DNA of 49,165 bases from Streptomyces spongiae (GCF_009377185.1 NZ_VJZC01000018.1:1-49165), one strand, 5' to 3'; positions 26,939 through 35,854 are shown, counted from the stretch's first letter. A program made the numbers and translations. The notes: generated by a model not told the origin, from the letters alone.

Positions 26939-28305
26939 AGTGTGCCGCCTCTCTGGCCGGCGGCCGTCTTACTCCGGGAGAGGACACGGGCCTTGTGACG
27001 CCGGTGGACCACGGCTCGGCCGCCCCGTGCGGGAGTCCAGGAGACACCACGGGACTTCCACTTCTCGCCCGGCGCGTACGTCGTACCGAGTTCGTAGTTC
27101 TGGAGCACGGTGCGGAGGACGAGGTTCATCTCGAGATCCGCGAAGGCGGCACCGATGCACCGGCGTGTGCCACCCCCGAAGGGGATCCAGGAGTAGGTTC
27201 CGGGCCGGGCGTTCAGGAACCGGTCCGGATCGAACTTCTCCGGTTCGGGGAAGACGTTCTCGTCCATCTGCACGAAGTCGATGGCGACCACGATCTGGTG
27301 CCCCTGGGGAATGGTCCACTGCCCCAATGACATCGTCGGCGCGAGCACCGTGCGGCTGATGTCGGTGATGACCGGCCGCGTGCGCTGAACCTCCAGGATC
27401 GTCGCGGCCAGCAGTTCGGTGCCTCCGGCATCGGCCTCCGCCACAAGGCGGTCGAGAAGCGCCGGATGACGTGTCACCCGTTCGACCGCCCATGCCAGGG
27501 TGTTCGCCGTGGTCTCGTGACCGGCGCCGAGCATGGTCAGCAGTTCGTCGGCGATCTCCTGGTCCGACATGGGTTCGCCGTCGTCGTACCGGCTCTGCAC
27601 CAGCATGGCCAGGACGTCTTCGCGCTGCTCCAGGCTCGGGTCCGTCTTGACGGTGTCGATGAGGTCGAACGCCAGCTCGTCGTACTCCTGGCGCATCCGG
27701 CGGTACCGGGCCCACGCCCCCCAGGAACGGCCCCGGTCGGCGAACGGCGACACCGTCAGCATGGCGCCGAGTTCCGCGATCGGAGGCATCAGGTCGCGCA
27801 GCCGGTCGAGGTGCTCACCCTCGGCGCCGAGGACGGCGCGAAGAATGATGTTCAAGGTGAGACGCATGAAGGCCGGAGCGGTCTCGAACTCGACGCCCTG
27901 CGGCCAGGTCTCGGCCTCGCGGATGGTCTCCTCGACCATGAGTTCTTCGTAGGCGCGCAGCCTGCGGCCGTGGAAGGGCGGGACCACCAGCTTGCGTCGG
28001 CGCAGATGCTCGGGGCCGTCGAGCGCGAACATCGATCCGGGCCCGAGGACGTTGCCCAGGCTCGGCCGGCCGAGGCCCGCGATCGCCGGACTCGTGGTCA
28101 GGAGGTGCTTGGTCAGGTCGGCGCTGCAGAGGAAGACACTGGGCCCGAACGGAGGCAGTGTCATGGCGAACGTCGACCCGTAGCGCCGTTGGAGTTCCCC
28201 GAGGAATCGCTTGCGGGACGCCATCCACGATCCGGTGAGTACGGGCCCCGGAAGCGAGGGCCCGGGAGGTAGTACGACCAGATCTGGAGCGGTTTGAGTG
28301 CCCAT
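26935..28305 (-). CDS. Cytochrome P450
   Basis: 456 residues. The I-helix oxygen-activation motif is MLGAGHETTANTL, the K-helix ExxR is in ILEVQRTRP, and the heme ligand is C383 in FGGGTRRCIGAAFA. No membrane anchor is seen, as is usual for bacterial P450s; electron partners are not encoded nearby. AGAGG precedes the ATG at 28305. It is the first gene of a four-gene overlapping operon and the likely first oxidation step. The palindromic operator at 28325 lies 20 bp upstream of its start. Confidence 0.9.
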   Translation of the reverse strand: MGTQTAPDLVVLPPGPSLPGPVLTGSWMASRKRFLGELQRRYGSTFAMTLPPFGPSVFLCSADLTKHLLTTSPAIAGLGRPSLGNVLGPGSMFALDGPEHLRRRKLVVPPFHGRRLRAYEELMVEETIREAETWPQGVEFETAPAFMRLTLNIILRAVLGAEGEHLDRLRDLMPPIAELGAMLTVSPFADRGRSWGAWARYRRMRQEYDELAFDLIDTVKTDPSLEQREDVLAMLVQSRYDDGEPMSDQEIADELLTMLGAGHETTANTLAWAVERVTRHPALLDRLVAEADAGGTELLAATILEVQRTRPVITDISRTVLAPTMSLGQWTIPQGHQIVVAIDFVQMDENVFPEPEKFDPDRFLNARPGTYSWIPFGGGTRRCIGAAFADLEMNLVLRTVLQNYELGTTYAPGEKWKSRGVSWTPARGGRAVVHRRHKARVLSRSKTAAGQRGGTL

Positions 28306-28324
28306 CTTGGCCTCTTTTCAATGT

Positions 28325-28342
28325 GGGTACTGCCCAGTACCC
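28325..28342. promoter_or_regulatory. Palindromic operator B (GGGTACT-GCCC-AGTACCC)
   Basis: The arms match operator A at 23489, and here they extend to 8 bp (GGGTACTG/CAGTACCC). The following TGA is also shared. It lies between the divergent P450 (start 28305) and MFS (start 28435) genes, where one bound repressor could silence both directions. The TetR gene at 30434 is the nearest candidate to bind it. Confidence 0.7.
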
Positions 28343-28434
28343 TGACGCAGACTACTTCGCTGTAACACAAACGACAATGCCTCTTCGCGCAGATGTCGCA
28401 GTGAGTGCGCGCGTCGAGCAGACCGAGGAGGGTC

Positions 28435-29655
28435 ATGACTGCAAACACGCGTCAAGGGGGGCCCATCACGCCGTCCGGCACAGGTGTCCGCCCCTGGCTG
28501 GCGATCGGCGCCTACGGCATATTCATGGCGTCCACGCAGCTGCCGTGGCTCACCTACGGGCCGGTCACCAACGAGGCGAGCGCGGCCCTGGGGGTGTCGG
28601 AGGGGGCCGTCGGGGACCTCGCGGTGGTCGTGCCCCTCTTCTACGTGATACTCGGAATACCGTCGGGGCGGTGGCTCGATCGATGGTTCCGTCCGACCCT
28701 GGTGGTGGGCACCGTTCTCAGCGGCGCCGGCGCGGTGATCAGGGCGGTCGACGCGCACTCCTTCGCGTGGGCGCTGGCCGGGCAGATCGTTCTGTCAGTG
28801 GGGCAGCCACTGGTCATCAACGCCATCACCAAGCTGCCGGCGCGGCACTTCACGGCCACGCGACGGACTGTTGCTGTCGCCCTCGTCACCGCAGCACAGT
28901 TCGTCGGCATTCTGGTGGCGGCGTCGACCGGAAGCTGGCTCATGGCAGAGGGCGGACTGACTCTGCTGGTCGGCGTGCACGCCGTCGTGGTCGCCACAGC
29001 CTGCGCGGTCTTCCTCGCCTCACTCGGCATCTCCACGCGGATTCCGGCCGAGGCCGCCGTCAAGACTTCACCTGGAATCATCCGCATGAACCGCGATCTC
29101 TGGTTGCTCGCCGGGCAGTTGTTCATCGGCTTCGGCCTCTTCAACGCCCTCGCCACCTGGCTGGACACCATCCAGACCGACTTCGGCAATCCGGATCTCG
29201 GAGGCGCTCTGGTGACCGTCATCACCGTTGCGGGCATCGTCGGCTGCATGGTCCTCCCGACGCTGGCCACACGGTTCGGGCACCGACGTCGGCTGCTGAT
29301 GCTCATCGGGGCGATCACCACGATCGCGATGCCGGCCTTCCTGTTCCTGCGCGAACCGCTCGCGCTCTTCGCGGTCTCAGCAATCATGGGATTTGTGCTG
29401 ATGGCGGGCATGCCTGCGGCCCTCGACTGGTCGGAGGTGATCGCCGGACGCGAACACGCCGGGGCCGTCGCCGGCTTTCTCATGGTCATAGGAAACCTCG
29501 GCGGCACCCTGTACGTCCTCGCCGTCCAGCCCCTGCTCTCCGAACCCGAGATCGCCATCCTGGTCCTTACTCTGCTCGCCGCTCCCTGGGCACTGCTGGC
29601 ACAACGGCATCGCTCCGAACCAGCCCGAAGAGCAGCGGAAGGGGCCCTCACATGA
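28435..29655 (+). CDS. MFS transporter, 12-helix type
   Basis: 406 residues with about 12 hydrophobic segments. The N-terminus PWLAIGAYGIFMASTQLPWL and the motif-A-like loop SGRWLDRWFRPTLVVG fit the cyanate/nitrate-type or related MFS groups with uncertain substrate. The ATG at 28435 has GAGGAGG at 5 nt; an upstream in-frame start at 28405 has no site. It diverges from the P450 operon across operator B, so it probably imports the substrate or exports a product of that pathway. Confidence 0.8.
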   Translation: MTANTRQGGPITPSGTGVRPWLAIGAYGIFMASTQLPWLTYGPVTNEASAALGVSEGAVGDLAVVVPLFYVILGIPSGRWLDRWFRPTLVVGTVLSGAGAVIRAVDAHSFAWALAGQIVLSVGQPLVINAITKLPARHFTATRRTVAVALVTAAQFVGILVAASTGSWLMAEGGLTLLVGVHAVVVATACAVFLASLGISTRIPAEAAVKTSPGIIRMNRDLWLLAGQLFIGFGLFNALATWLDTIQTDFGNPDLGGALVTVITVAGIVGCMVLPTLATRFGHRRRLLMLIGAITTIAMPAFLFLREPLALFAVSAIMGFVLMAGMPAALDWSEVIAGREHAGAVAGFLMVIGNLGGTLYVLAVQPLLSEPEIAILVLTLLAAPWALLAQRHRSEPARRAAEGALT

Positions 29656-30361
29656 CGAGCAACACCTCCACCCCGGACAGCCGTCCGCCCAAGCAGGTCC
29701 ACCAGCTCGACAGAGTGATCATCCGATTCGCGGGGGACTCCGGCGACGGCATGCAGCTGACCGGTGACCGGTTCGCCCACGAGTCCGCGGCATACGGCAA
29801 ATGACCTCGCGACGTTTCCCGATTTCTGAACCGGTTGGAGCTTCGGCGAGACCACCGAGCTGTTCGCGGTCTCCTACGAGGTAGGACCCGCCTCATTGCC
29901 GGCCGGAACCTACCGGAACATCTCCGGCAACCTGGCACTGGCCTACGGACCTGCTGGCCGGCGGGATCCGGTCCCAACTGCCCCTCTTCATCGGGACATA
30001 TCCGATCACCCCGGCCTCCGACATACTCCACCTGACCGGCGAGGACGGACTGGGCAGCAAGGGTGTCGTCCGCGACGGAGGCGGCGGCGCGCGGATCGTC
30101 GAGGTCACGGCGGAGAAGGCGGGCGATGTGCTCGTCCACGACCAGGGGAACCCGGACCCCTCCATGGCGTTCGCCATCTCGCGGCTCACCGACGCCGGCG
30201 TGCTGCACCGGGCTCCGATCGGAATCTTCCGTGTGGTCGACCGCCCGACGTACGACGACGGCATCCGCCGACAGATCGCCACCGCTTCGGCAGACCTGGG
30301 CGACCGCTCCGAAGCCCTCGGTCGACTCGTCGCCGGACGCAACACCTGGACCGTGCTGTGA
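29652..30361 (+). pseudogene. Collapsed korA-korB (2-oxoglutarate:ferredoxin oxidoreductase) remnant
   Basis: Three pieces remain in order. Codons from 29652 (overlapping the MFS stop) read HQLDRVIIRFAGDSGDGMQL, the KorA N-terminus, up to a stop near 29804. Next, GETTELFAVSYEVGPASLPA with GTYRNISGNLALAYG and, after a frame change, LPLFIGTYPITPASDILH are from the middle of KorA. From about 30060, GVVRDGGGGARIVEVT, PDPSMAFAISRLTDAGVLH and IGIFRVVDRPTYDDG to NTWTVL are the C-terminus of KorB. Several hundred residues are missing and frames differ, so neither subunit can be functional. Confidence 0.65.
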
Positions 30362-30433
30362 CCACCCGTGAGCGGTGGGACCTGCAACGATGCGAAACCC
30401 CAGGCACTCCAGCCGTGGCTTACAGTCGTGCAT

Positions 30434-31087
30434 GTGACATCTCAACGAGAGGCAGACAACGATGAGTCGGGCCGAAGCGTGCAGCGAACGCCGCCGGCCG
30501 ATGCCAGGGATCGTCTCCTGTCCGGACTGCGGCAGTGCATCGAGGAGAAAGGGTATCGCCAGACGACGCTCACCGATGTCGTCCGGGCCGCACGCGCCTC
30601 CCGCCGCACCTTCTACCTGGTCTTCGCAACCAAGGACGACGCGTTGCTCGCCCTGATCGACAAGATCAACGACGACCTGGTCCGGGATCTCTCCCTCGCC
30701 GTCGACGATCACTCGAACTGGCGGAACCAGGTCGTCCAGGCCATCGGGGTCTACTTCGACAACGTCAGCAGACACCCGGCGGTGCACCTGTGTGGCATCA
30801 GGGAGCTGCCCTATCTCGGCGTGAGCGCGGAGCCGGTGATCCGACGCGGCAACGATGCCATGGTGGCGATCATCCACAAGCTCTCCGACAACGAGGAGTT
30901 CCGCCGCGAGGGCCTGTCTCCCTCCCCCAGGCCCCTCGCCATGATGATCATCGGCGCGCTCAACGAACTCGTGGCGGACACACTGGAGTCAGGTCGCGAC
31001 ATTCTGGAAGAGCGCGATCTCGCGATCGCCGTGACGACGGCTCTCCTGGCCACGAACTTCAAGGACAGCGGGGTCGCCGACGCTTGA
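30434..31087 (+). CDS. TetR-family regulator
   Basis: 217 residues. The helix-turn-helix covers about 25-70 (DARDRLLSGLRQCIEEKGYR, QTTLTDVVRAARASRRTFYL, VFATKDDALLAL), followed by an all-helical ligand domain. TACAGT at 30421-30426 ends 7 bp before the GTG at 30434, and no ribosome site is present, so a leaderless start at this GTG is favoured over upstream in-frame starts. It follows the korAB remnant and is the only regulator beside the P450/MFS cluster, which makes it the likely ligand-responsive repressor of the GGGTACT operators; no such palindrome is seen at its own promoter. Confidence 0.75.
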   Translation: MTSQREADNDESGRSVQRTPPADARDRLLSGLRQCIEEKGYRQTTLTDVVRAARASRRTFYLVFATKDDALLALIDKINDDLVRDLSLAVDDHSNWRNQVVQAIGVYFDNVSRHPAVHLCGIRELPYLGVSAEPVIRRGNDAMVAIIHKLSDNEEFRREGLSPSPRPLAMMIIGALNELVADTLESGRDILEERDLAIAVTTALLATNFKDSGVADA

Positions 31088-31139
31088 CAGCGACCCCGTC
31101 GTCCGCCGCCACCTCCCCTGTTGGTCCGGGTCCACCTCA

Positions 31140-31439
31140 GTGGTGTACGAATGCCGGCCCGAAGTGGCCTCGCGGACCGAGCCGACGGTCGGAGTGACGG
31201 TCACCGTGCGGTCGGCGGGACCGTCAGATCCATTTCGAACCGGCGTCCGTGATAGCCAGTACTTCGAGTACTGCTCCGAGGACCCGCTCCTCACCGCCCG
31301 CACGACGGTCGGCTTCGTCCGGGGCGTGCAGTCGGCCGGGATGGCGGCCACCGTCAAGCACTTCGTGGGCAACGACACGCGGGTGCTGGGCGAGGGCACG
31401 CAGCGGGTGTTCGCGCCGGGGTACGCGCACGTAGGACAC
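31140..31439 (+). pseudogene. GH3 glycoside hydrolase remnant
   Basis: Within one frame, DSQYFEYCSEDPLLTARTTV and GFVRGVQSAGMAATVKHFVG followed by ND match the substrate-binding part of family 3 beta-glucosidases (usual form ...FE.FSEDPLLTA...VKHFVGND). The rest of the several-hundred-residue enzyme is absent: upstream residues do not fit and downstream the frame dissolves into GYAHVGHPRAG. It is a short internal fragment. Confidence 0.6.
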
Positions 31440-31462
31440 CCTCGCGCAGGAGCGCGAATTCG

Positions 31463-31508
31463 CCGTGATGCCGTGCGGCGCAGACCCCGACGCCGCACGG
31501 CATCACGG
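31463..31508. terminator. Perfect 18-bp stem-loop behind the GH3 remnant
   Basis: CCGTGATGCCGTGCGGCG (31463-31480) and CGCCGCACGGCATCACGG (31491-31508) are exact reverse complements with a 10-nt loop (CAGACCCCGA). It is the strongest hairpin I see in the window. It may terminate transcription from the left or protect the leftward genes. The 270 bp to the AI-2E gene stop (31784) show only a short frame ending VYGLMLPEAVEANPEFLGLLP near 31674, which I do not recognise. Confidence 0.6.
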
Positions 31509-31783
31509 AGTCTCCGTTCCCCGGGTGGCCCGGGGGCACCGCTCATCACCCCGCCGTCGCCACGAGAGGACCTGGTCCTCTTCCACATCCACGGGGGCGG
31601 CCTGGCCCGTCTACGGACTCATGCTGCCCGAAGCCGTGGAGGCTAACCCTGAGTTCCTCGGTCTGCTGCCCTGACCGGCTGATGTTGATGTCGGCGCTGC
31701 GCGACGCCACCGGGCGCTGGGCATCGTCCGCCACACCGAAGGGCTCCACCTCATACGACGGCGGTCCTCGCCGTCCATGGCCT

Positions 31784-33184
31784 TCAGGCAGATGTCTCCG
31801 GCGGCGGTACGGGCGGCGGCGCGTCCGGCGCCGGCGCGCTCCGCTCCTGGGAAGGGGTGCGCAGAACCGCGTTCTCGGAGTAAGCCTTCAGATAGCCGAC
31901 GACCGTGTTGGTGACGGCGACGAGCGGTACGGCGACCACCGCGCCGCCGATGCCCGCCACCATGCCGCCGCAGGCCACCGCGAGCACCACGGCGAGCGGA
32001 TGGACCCGCACCGCCCGGCCGAGGATGAACGGCTGCAGAACGTGGCCCTCGATCTGTTGCACCGCCAGCACCACCACCAGCGTCATCACGGCGGTGAACA
32101 CGCCGTGTGTCACCAGCGCGATGACCACGGCCAGCGTGCCGGAGGCGACCGCGCCGACCAGCGGGATGAAGGAGAACAGGAAGATGAAGACGGCGAGCGG
32201 CACGGCCATCGGGACATCCAGGAAGTAGATGCCGATACCGATGGAGACCGCGTCGATGAGCGCCACCAGGACCGTGCCGCGCACGTATGCCGTGAGCGTG
32301 GCCCACGCCCGCGGCCCGGCACCGGCCACGCCCGGCCGGGCATTCGCGGGCACCAGCTTCAGGGTCCACTCCCAGATCCGCTTGCCGTCGTAGAGCAGGA
32401 AGAGGGTGGAGAAGAAGGCGAGCAGGATGCCGGTGAGGGTCTCGACGACGACGGTCACGCCCTCCAGGCCGATCGACGTGACCGCGTCCGTGTTCGCGCC
32501 GACCGCATCGGCCAAATTCTGAGTGATGCCGTTGATCTGCTTGTCGGTGACGTGGAAGGGGCCGTTGAGAAGCCAGCGGCGCAGGTCCTCGATGCCGTTC
32601 TGGACCTGGTCGGAGAGGTTGTCGATGTTCTCCATGACCTGCCAGGTCACGAACCAGCCCGTCAGGCCGATGACGACGAACCCGAAGATCGCGGTGAGCG
32701 CGGTGGCCGGCCCGCGCGGCACCCCGATCCGCTTCAGGCTGGCGACGGCGGGCTCCAGCAGGGCGGTCAGCAGCAGCGCGACGACGAAGGCGAGGACGAC
32801 CAGCTGGACCGCGCTGATCACCCGTATCAGCACCCAGACGGTCCCGGCGAGCACCAGCAGCCGCCACCCCGCCTCCGCGGCGACCCGTACCCCCCACGGC
32901 ACGGCCAGGGCGGGTTCAGGACGTGCCACCAAAGGCGACGGCGGGTCTGAGTCGACCAGGGGCGGCGAGTCGCCTCCGTGCAGTTCTGAGGTGCCCTGCG
33001 GCGACTGAGCGCTCCTGGGTGCCTCGGACGCGCCGGAGGCGTCGGCGGCCGTACCGGCGTCCTTGGGCTCGCCCCGTGACTCCCGACGTTCCCGGTCGGC
33101 TTCGGCGCGCCGCTCGTCGAGCCGCTCACCCATCTCGGTGAGCCCGGCACCGAGCCGGCCGAGCCACCCTGGCACTCGCGACAT
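31784..33184 (-). CDS. AI-2E-family transporter (PerM-like)
   Basis: 466 residues. The first 100 are charged and cytoplasmic-looking (DERRAEADRERRESRGEPKD); then about eight membrane segments follow with the family features FVVALLLTALLEPAVASLKR, GVPRGPATALTAIFGFVVIG, ISLVGAVASGTLAVVIAL-like FIPLVGAVASGTLAVVIA and QQIEGHVLQPFILGRAVRVH. The family includes autoinducer-2 exporters and Na/H antiporters, so the substrate cannot be inferred. ATG at 33184. The C-terminal tail is proline-rich. Confidence 0.83.
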   Translation of the reverse strand: MSRVPGWLGRLGAGLTEMGERLDERRAEADRERRESRGEPKDAGTAADASGASEAPRSAQSPQGTSELHGGDSPPLVDSDPPSPLVARPEPALAVPWGVRVAAEAGWRLLVLAGTVWVLIRVISAVQLVVLAFVVALLLTALLEPAVASLKRIGVPRGPATALTAIFGFVVIGLTGWFVTWQVMENIDNLSDQVQNGIEDLRRWLLNGPFHVTDKQINGITQNLADAVGANTDAVTSIGLEGVTVVVETLTGILLAFFSTLFLLYDGKRIWEWTLKLVPANARPGVAGAGPRAWATLTAYVRGTVLVALIDAVSIGIGIYFLDVPMAVPLAVFIFLFSFIPLVGAVASGTLAVVIALVTHGVFTAVMTLVVVLAVQQIEGHVLQPFILGRAVRVHPLAVVLAVACGGMVAGIGGAVVAVPLVAVTNTVVGYLKAYSENAVLRTPSQERSAPAPDAPPPVPPPETSA

Positions 33185-33517
33185 GATCCGTCCTCTTCCC
33201 CCTCGACTCTCCTCGCCGCCCTCTGGGGTCGCCGGCGACGACGAGACCGTACAGGGCGAAAGTTCTCAGCCTGAGGGCAGGGAGGGCAGCGCGAGGTTGA
33301 TCGGTGACGGGGGCTCGGTCGAGCCGTCGGATTGCCGGATGTCCTCGTGCCTCGGGTGGACCCTACGGGTGTCGCCGGGGGCCGCACCGGTCTCTGTCCG
33401 GCCCGGACGCCGCTGTGATCGTGGTCGAGCGACCTCGGGCCGGACCGGTTCGGTGTCGGGCATCTGGAGGCCGTTTCGGCAGCGCGCGGCAAAACCGCCG
33501 GTTGAAGAGGTTCGGCC
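33185..33517. other. Intergenic region, nothing recognised
   Basis: About 330 bp upstream of the AI-2E gene on the other strand. The frames here are arginine-rich and antisense-like. No operator-like palindrome or clear promoter hexamers were found. Confidence 0.4.
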
Positions 33518-33706
33518 GTGGCCAGGGCCGGGTCCGTGACCTGCCGACCCTCGTGGTGCCGGGCGCGCAGCAGCTCGTCTGTGGTCGTAGGGGGCCTGTC
33601 ACTGTTCGCGCTTCCGCTGTCACCGGCAGCGGAAGCTTCGGTGATCACACGACACCACGCGGCCGAACCGGACAGCGATGCCCTCTCGTATCCCTCCCCC
33701 CGGTGA
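33518..33706 (+). CDS. Possible small secreted peptide
   Basis: A GTG at 33518 with GAAGAGG at 7 nt starts a 62-residue frame. A basic N-terminus is followed by SSSSVVVGGLSLFALPLSPA and an AEA-type cleavage context, resembling a signal peptide; the remaining 25 residues (SVITRHHAAEPDSDALSYPS) would be the mature peptide. No family is known to me. The neighbouring 600 bp otherwise lack genes, so this is plausible but weakly supported. Confidence 0.3.
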   Translation: MARAGSVTCRPSWCRARSSSSVVVGGLSLFALPLSPAAEASVITRHHAAEPDSDALSYPSPR

Positions 33707-33788
33707 GACATACCCGCCGCCAGGGATGGCGTGATACTGGGGAGGTACTGGCCTCCCACAGGCGCGAAACCGAACACGTGGGGTGCTC

Positions 33789-35810
33789 ATGCCTCAGCAG
33801 ACCGTCTCCGGAGCGGGGACCGGGAGTCCCCCGGACACCGCCGTGGCCACGCTCGTCGTGAGCGCGGCCGGCGAGATCGTGCACTGGTCCAAGGGCGCCG
33901 CCGCGCTGCTCGGTCACCGGGCGGAGGAGGCCGTCGGGCAGGATGTCGACCGGATGCTGGCGGCTCCGGCCTCCTGGTCCGCGGTGCTGGACCGGGCCGA
34001 TGGCGGGCTCGGCGCCACGGTCGTTGTCCTGCGGCGGCGCGATGGCGGCGAGGTGCGCGTCACCCTGTCCGTCGTACCGGTGGCGGGAACCCGTACGTTC
34101 CAGGTCGTGGCCTTCCCGCAGGAGCAGGGGGACGGCACCGGCGATCCGGAGCAGGAGTCGCACGCCGGGCGGGCCGTGATGCAGGACGCGTCGGAACGGA
34201 TCGGCCATTCCCTGGACCTCGTGACGACCGCGCAGGATCTGGTCGACGTCCTCGTCCCGGCACTCGGGGAGATGGGCTGTGTGACCATCGCCGAGTCCGT
34301 GTTCACGGGCGAGGAGCCGCCCTTGACGTTCCAGAACGACGTGTTCCTGCGCATGGTCGCGACCAAGTACGTCCTCGGACCTTGGCCGCCGGGGCTGCTG
34401 CGGGCCGGCGAGCGGTGGCCGCCCCTGCCGTGGCGGGCGGAGTTCGAAGCCGCTTTCGAGGGCAACGCCCTCGTCTACGATGCCCGGCAGGCCGCGGCCA
34501 TGGTGGGTGACGATCCGCGTCTGGTGTCCCTGCTGGTGCCCCCGGGCATGAGGCAGGCGCTGCACATCCCGCTGTTCGCCCGAGAGGTGACGGTGGGTGG
34601 AGTGACCTTGTACCGCTTCCAGGACACACGGCCCTTTACCAGGCGCGACCAGGAGCTGGCGACGGGGATCGCCACCCGGACGGGCCTGGCGATCGACAAC
34701 GCCCGCCGCTACGCCCGCGAACGGCGGACGGCCGTCGCGCTCCAGCGCAGTCTGCTGCCGCCCGCGGGAACCGACACGGCCGCCGCCGAGACGGCCGGTG
34801 CCTATCGGGAGACCGCGGAACACATCGGGGTCGGAGGTGACTGGTTCGACGCGATCCCGCTGTCCTCGGCGCGCGTCGCCCTGGTGGTGGGTGATGTGAT
34901 CGGGCACGGTATCGCCGCCGCCGCGACGATGGCGCGGCTGCGCACGGCCGTGCAGAGCTTCTCGGATCTCGATATCGCCCCCGACGAGCTGCTGCTGCGT
35001 CTGGACGACCTGGTCCAGCGTCTCGCCGCCGAGTCCGACCATCCCGATGTGGTGGGGGCGTCCTGCCTGTACGCCGTCCACGATCCCGTCAGCGGGGTCT
35101 GTCTATTGGCCGACGCGGGTCATCCGCCGCCAATCGTGGTGCCCCCGGACGGTTCGGCACACTATGTCGACCTCGATCCGGGTCCGCCGCTCGGTGTCGG
35201 CGGTCTGCCGTTCAGGACGGCCCGGCTGTCGCTGCCCGCCGACAGCGTTCTGGTGTTCTACACCGACGGTCTGACGCACCCCGACCGTGATCCGCAGCAG
35301 CTGCTCGACCGGGTGGACTCCGTCGTCCGTCAGGGGCGGAGCCTCGCCGACAGTGCCCACGATCTGGTCTCCACCCCGTGGTGCACCCGTGACGACGCCA
35401 CCGTCCTGCTCGCCCGACTGCGCTCCATTCCGTCGACGAGCACGGCCACCTGGACGTTCCCCGCCGACACGGCGGTGGTCGCGCGGGCCCGCGAGGCGGT
35501 GGTGGGCCAACTCGCCGTCTGGGGCCTGGACGACCTCGCCTTCACCACCGAACTCATCGCCAGCGAGTTGGTCACCAACGCGATCCGTCACGCGCGCAGT
35601 CAGGCCGAACTGCGTCTGATCCGAGACCGGGTCCTGGTCTGCGAGGTCGCCGACACCAGCAACACCCAGCCTCGGCTGCGTCATGCGCGGGCCACCGACG
35701 AGGGGGGCAGGGGCCTGTTCCTCGTCGCTCAGTTCTGCAGCCGTTGGGGGAGCCGTTACGGTCTGTCGGGCAAGACGATCTGGACCGAACAGTCGATCGA
35801 CCGAGTGTGA
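33789..35810 (+). CDS. PAS-GAF-SpoIIE phosphatase with C-terminal anti-sigma-type ATPase domain
   Basis: 673 residues. A PAS-like domain (about 15-105: VVSAAGEIVHWSKGAAALLG) is followed by a GAF domain (about 140-310), a PP2C-type SpoIIE phosphatase (about 325-540) with metal-binding GGDWFDAIPL, VGDVIGHGIAAAATMARLRT and DDATVLLARL, and an RsbW-like HATPase domain (about 555-673) with SELVTNAIRHARSQ and GRGLFLVAQF. Such proteins sense a signal and control anti-anti-sigma proteins by phosphorylation state. ATG at 33789 follows GGGG by 5 nt; a GTG two codons earlier (33783) is the alternative. No sigma factor or anti-sigma antagonist is adjacent, so its partners are elsewhere. Confidence 0.87.
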   Translation: MPQQTVSGAGTGSPPDTAVATLVVSAAGEIVHWSKGAAALLGHRAEEAVGQDVDRMLAAPASWSAVLDRADGGLGATVVVLRRRDGGEVRVTLSVVPVAGTRTFQVVAFPQEQGDGTGDPEQESHAGRAVMQDASERIGHSLDLVTTAQDLVDVLVPALGEMGCVTIAESVFTGEEPPLTFQNDVFLRMVATKYVLGPWPPGLLRAGERWPPLPWRAEFEAAFEGNALVYDARQAAAMVGDDPRLVSLLVPPGMRQALHIPLFAREVTVGGVTLYRFQDTRPFTRRDQELATGIATRTGLAIDNARRYARERRTAVALQRSLLPPAGTDTAAAETAGAYRETAEHIGVGGDWFDAIPLSSARVALVVGDVIGHGIAAAATMARLRTAVQSFSDLDIAPDELLLRLDDLVQRLAAESDHPDVVGASCLYAVHDPVSGVCLLADAGHPPPIVVPPDGSAHYVDLDPGPPLGVGGLPFRTARLSLPADSVLVFYTDGLTHPDRDPQQLLDRVDSVVRQGRSLADSAHDLVSTPWCTRDDATVLLARLRSIPSTSTATWTFPADTAVVARAREAVVGQLAVWGLDDLAFTTELIASELVTNAIRHARSQAELRLIRDRVLVCEVADTSNTQPRLRHARATDEGGRGLFLVAQFCSRWGSRYGLSGKTIWTEQSIDRV

Positions 35811-35815
35811 AAGCA

Positions 35816-35854
35816 GGCCGTCCGTCCGTGACGATCAGGGACGAACGGCCTTTT
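35816..35854 (+). terminator. Rho-independent-type terminator
   Basis: GGCCGTCCGTCC (35816-35827) pairs with GGACGAACGGCC (35839-35850) with one mismatch, and TTTT follows. It lies between the convergent phosphatase (plus) and isochorismatase (minus) genes and ends transcription of the phosphatase gene directly behind its stop at 35810. Confidence 0.75.

Noticed and set aside
31257..31273. Palindrome CAGTACTTCGAGTACTG, similar to the GGGTACT operators
   Set aside because: It lies inside the GH3 coding remnant (QYFEY), lacks the GG/CC flanks and has a 3-bp centre; probably codon-driven chance.
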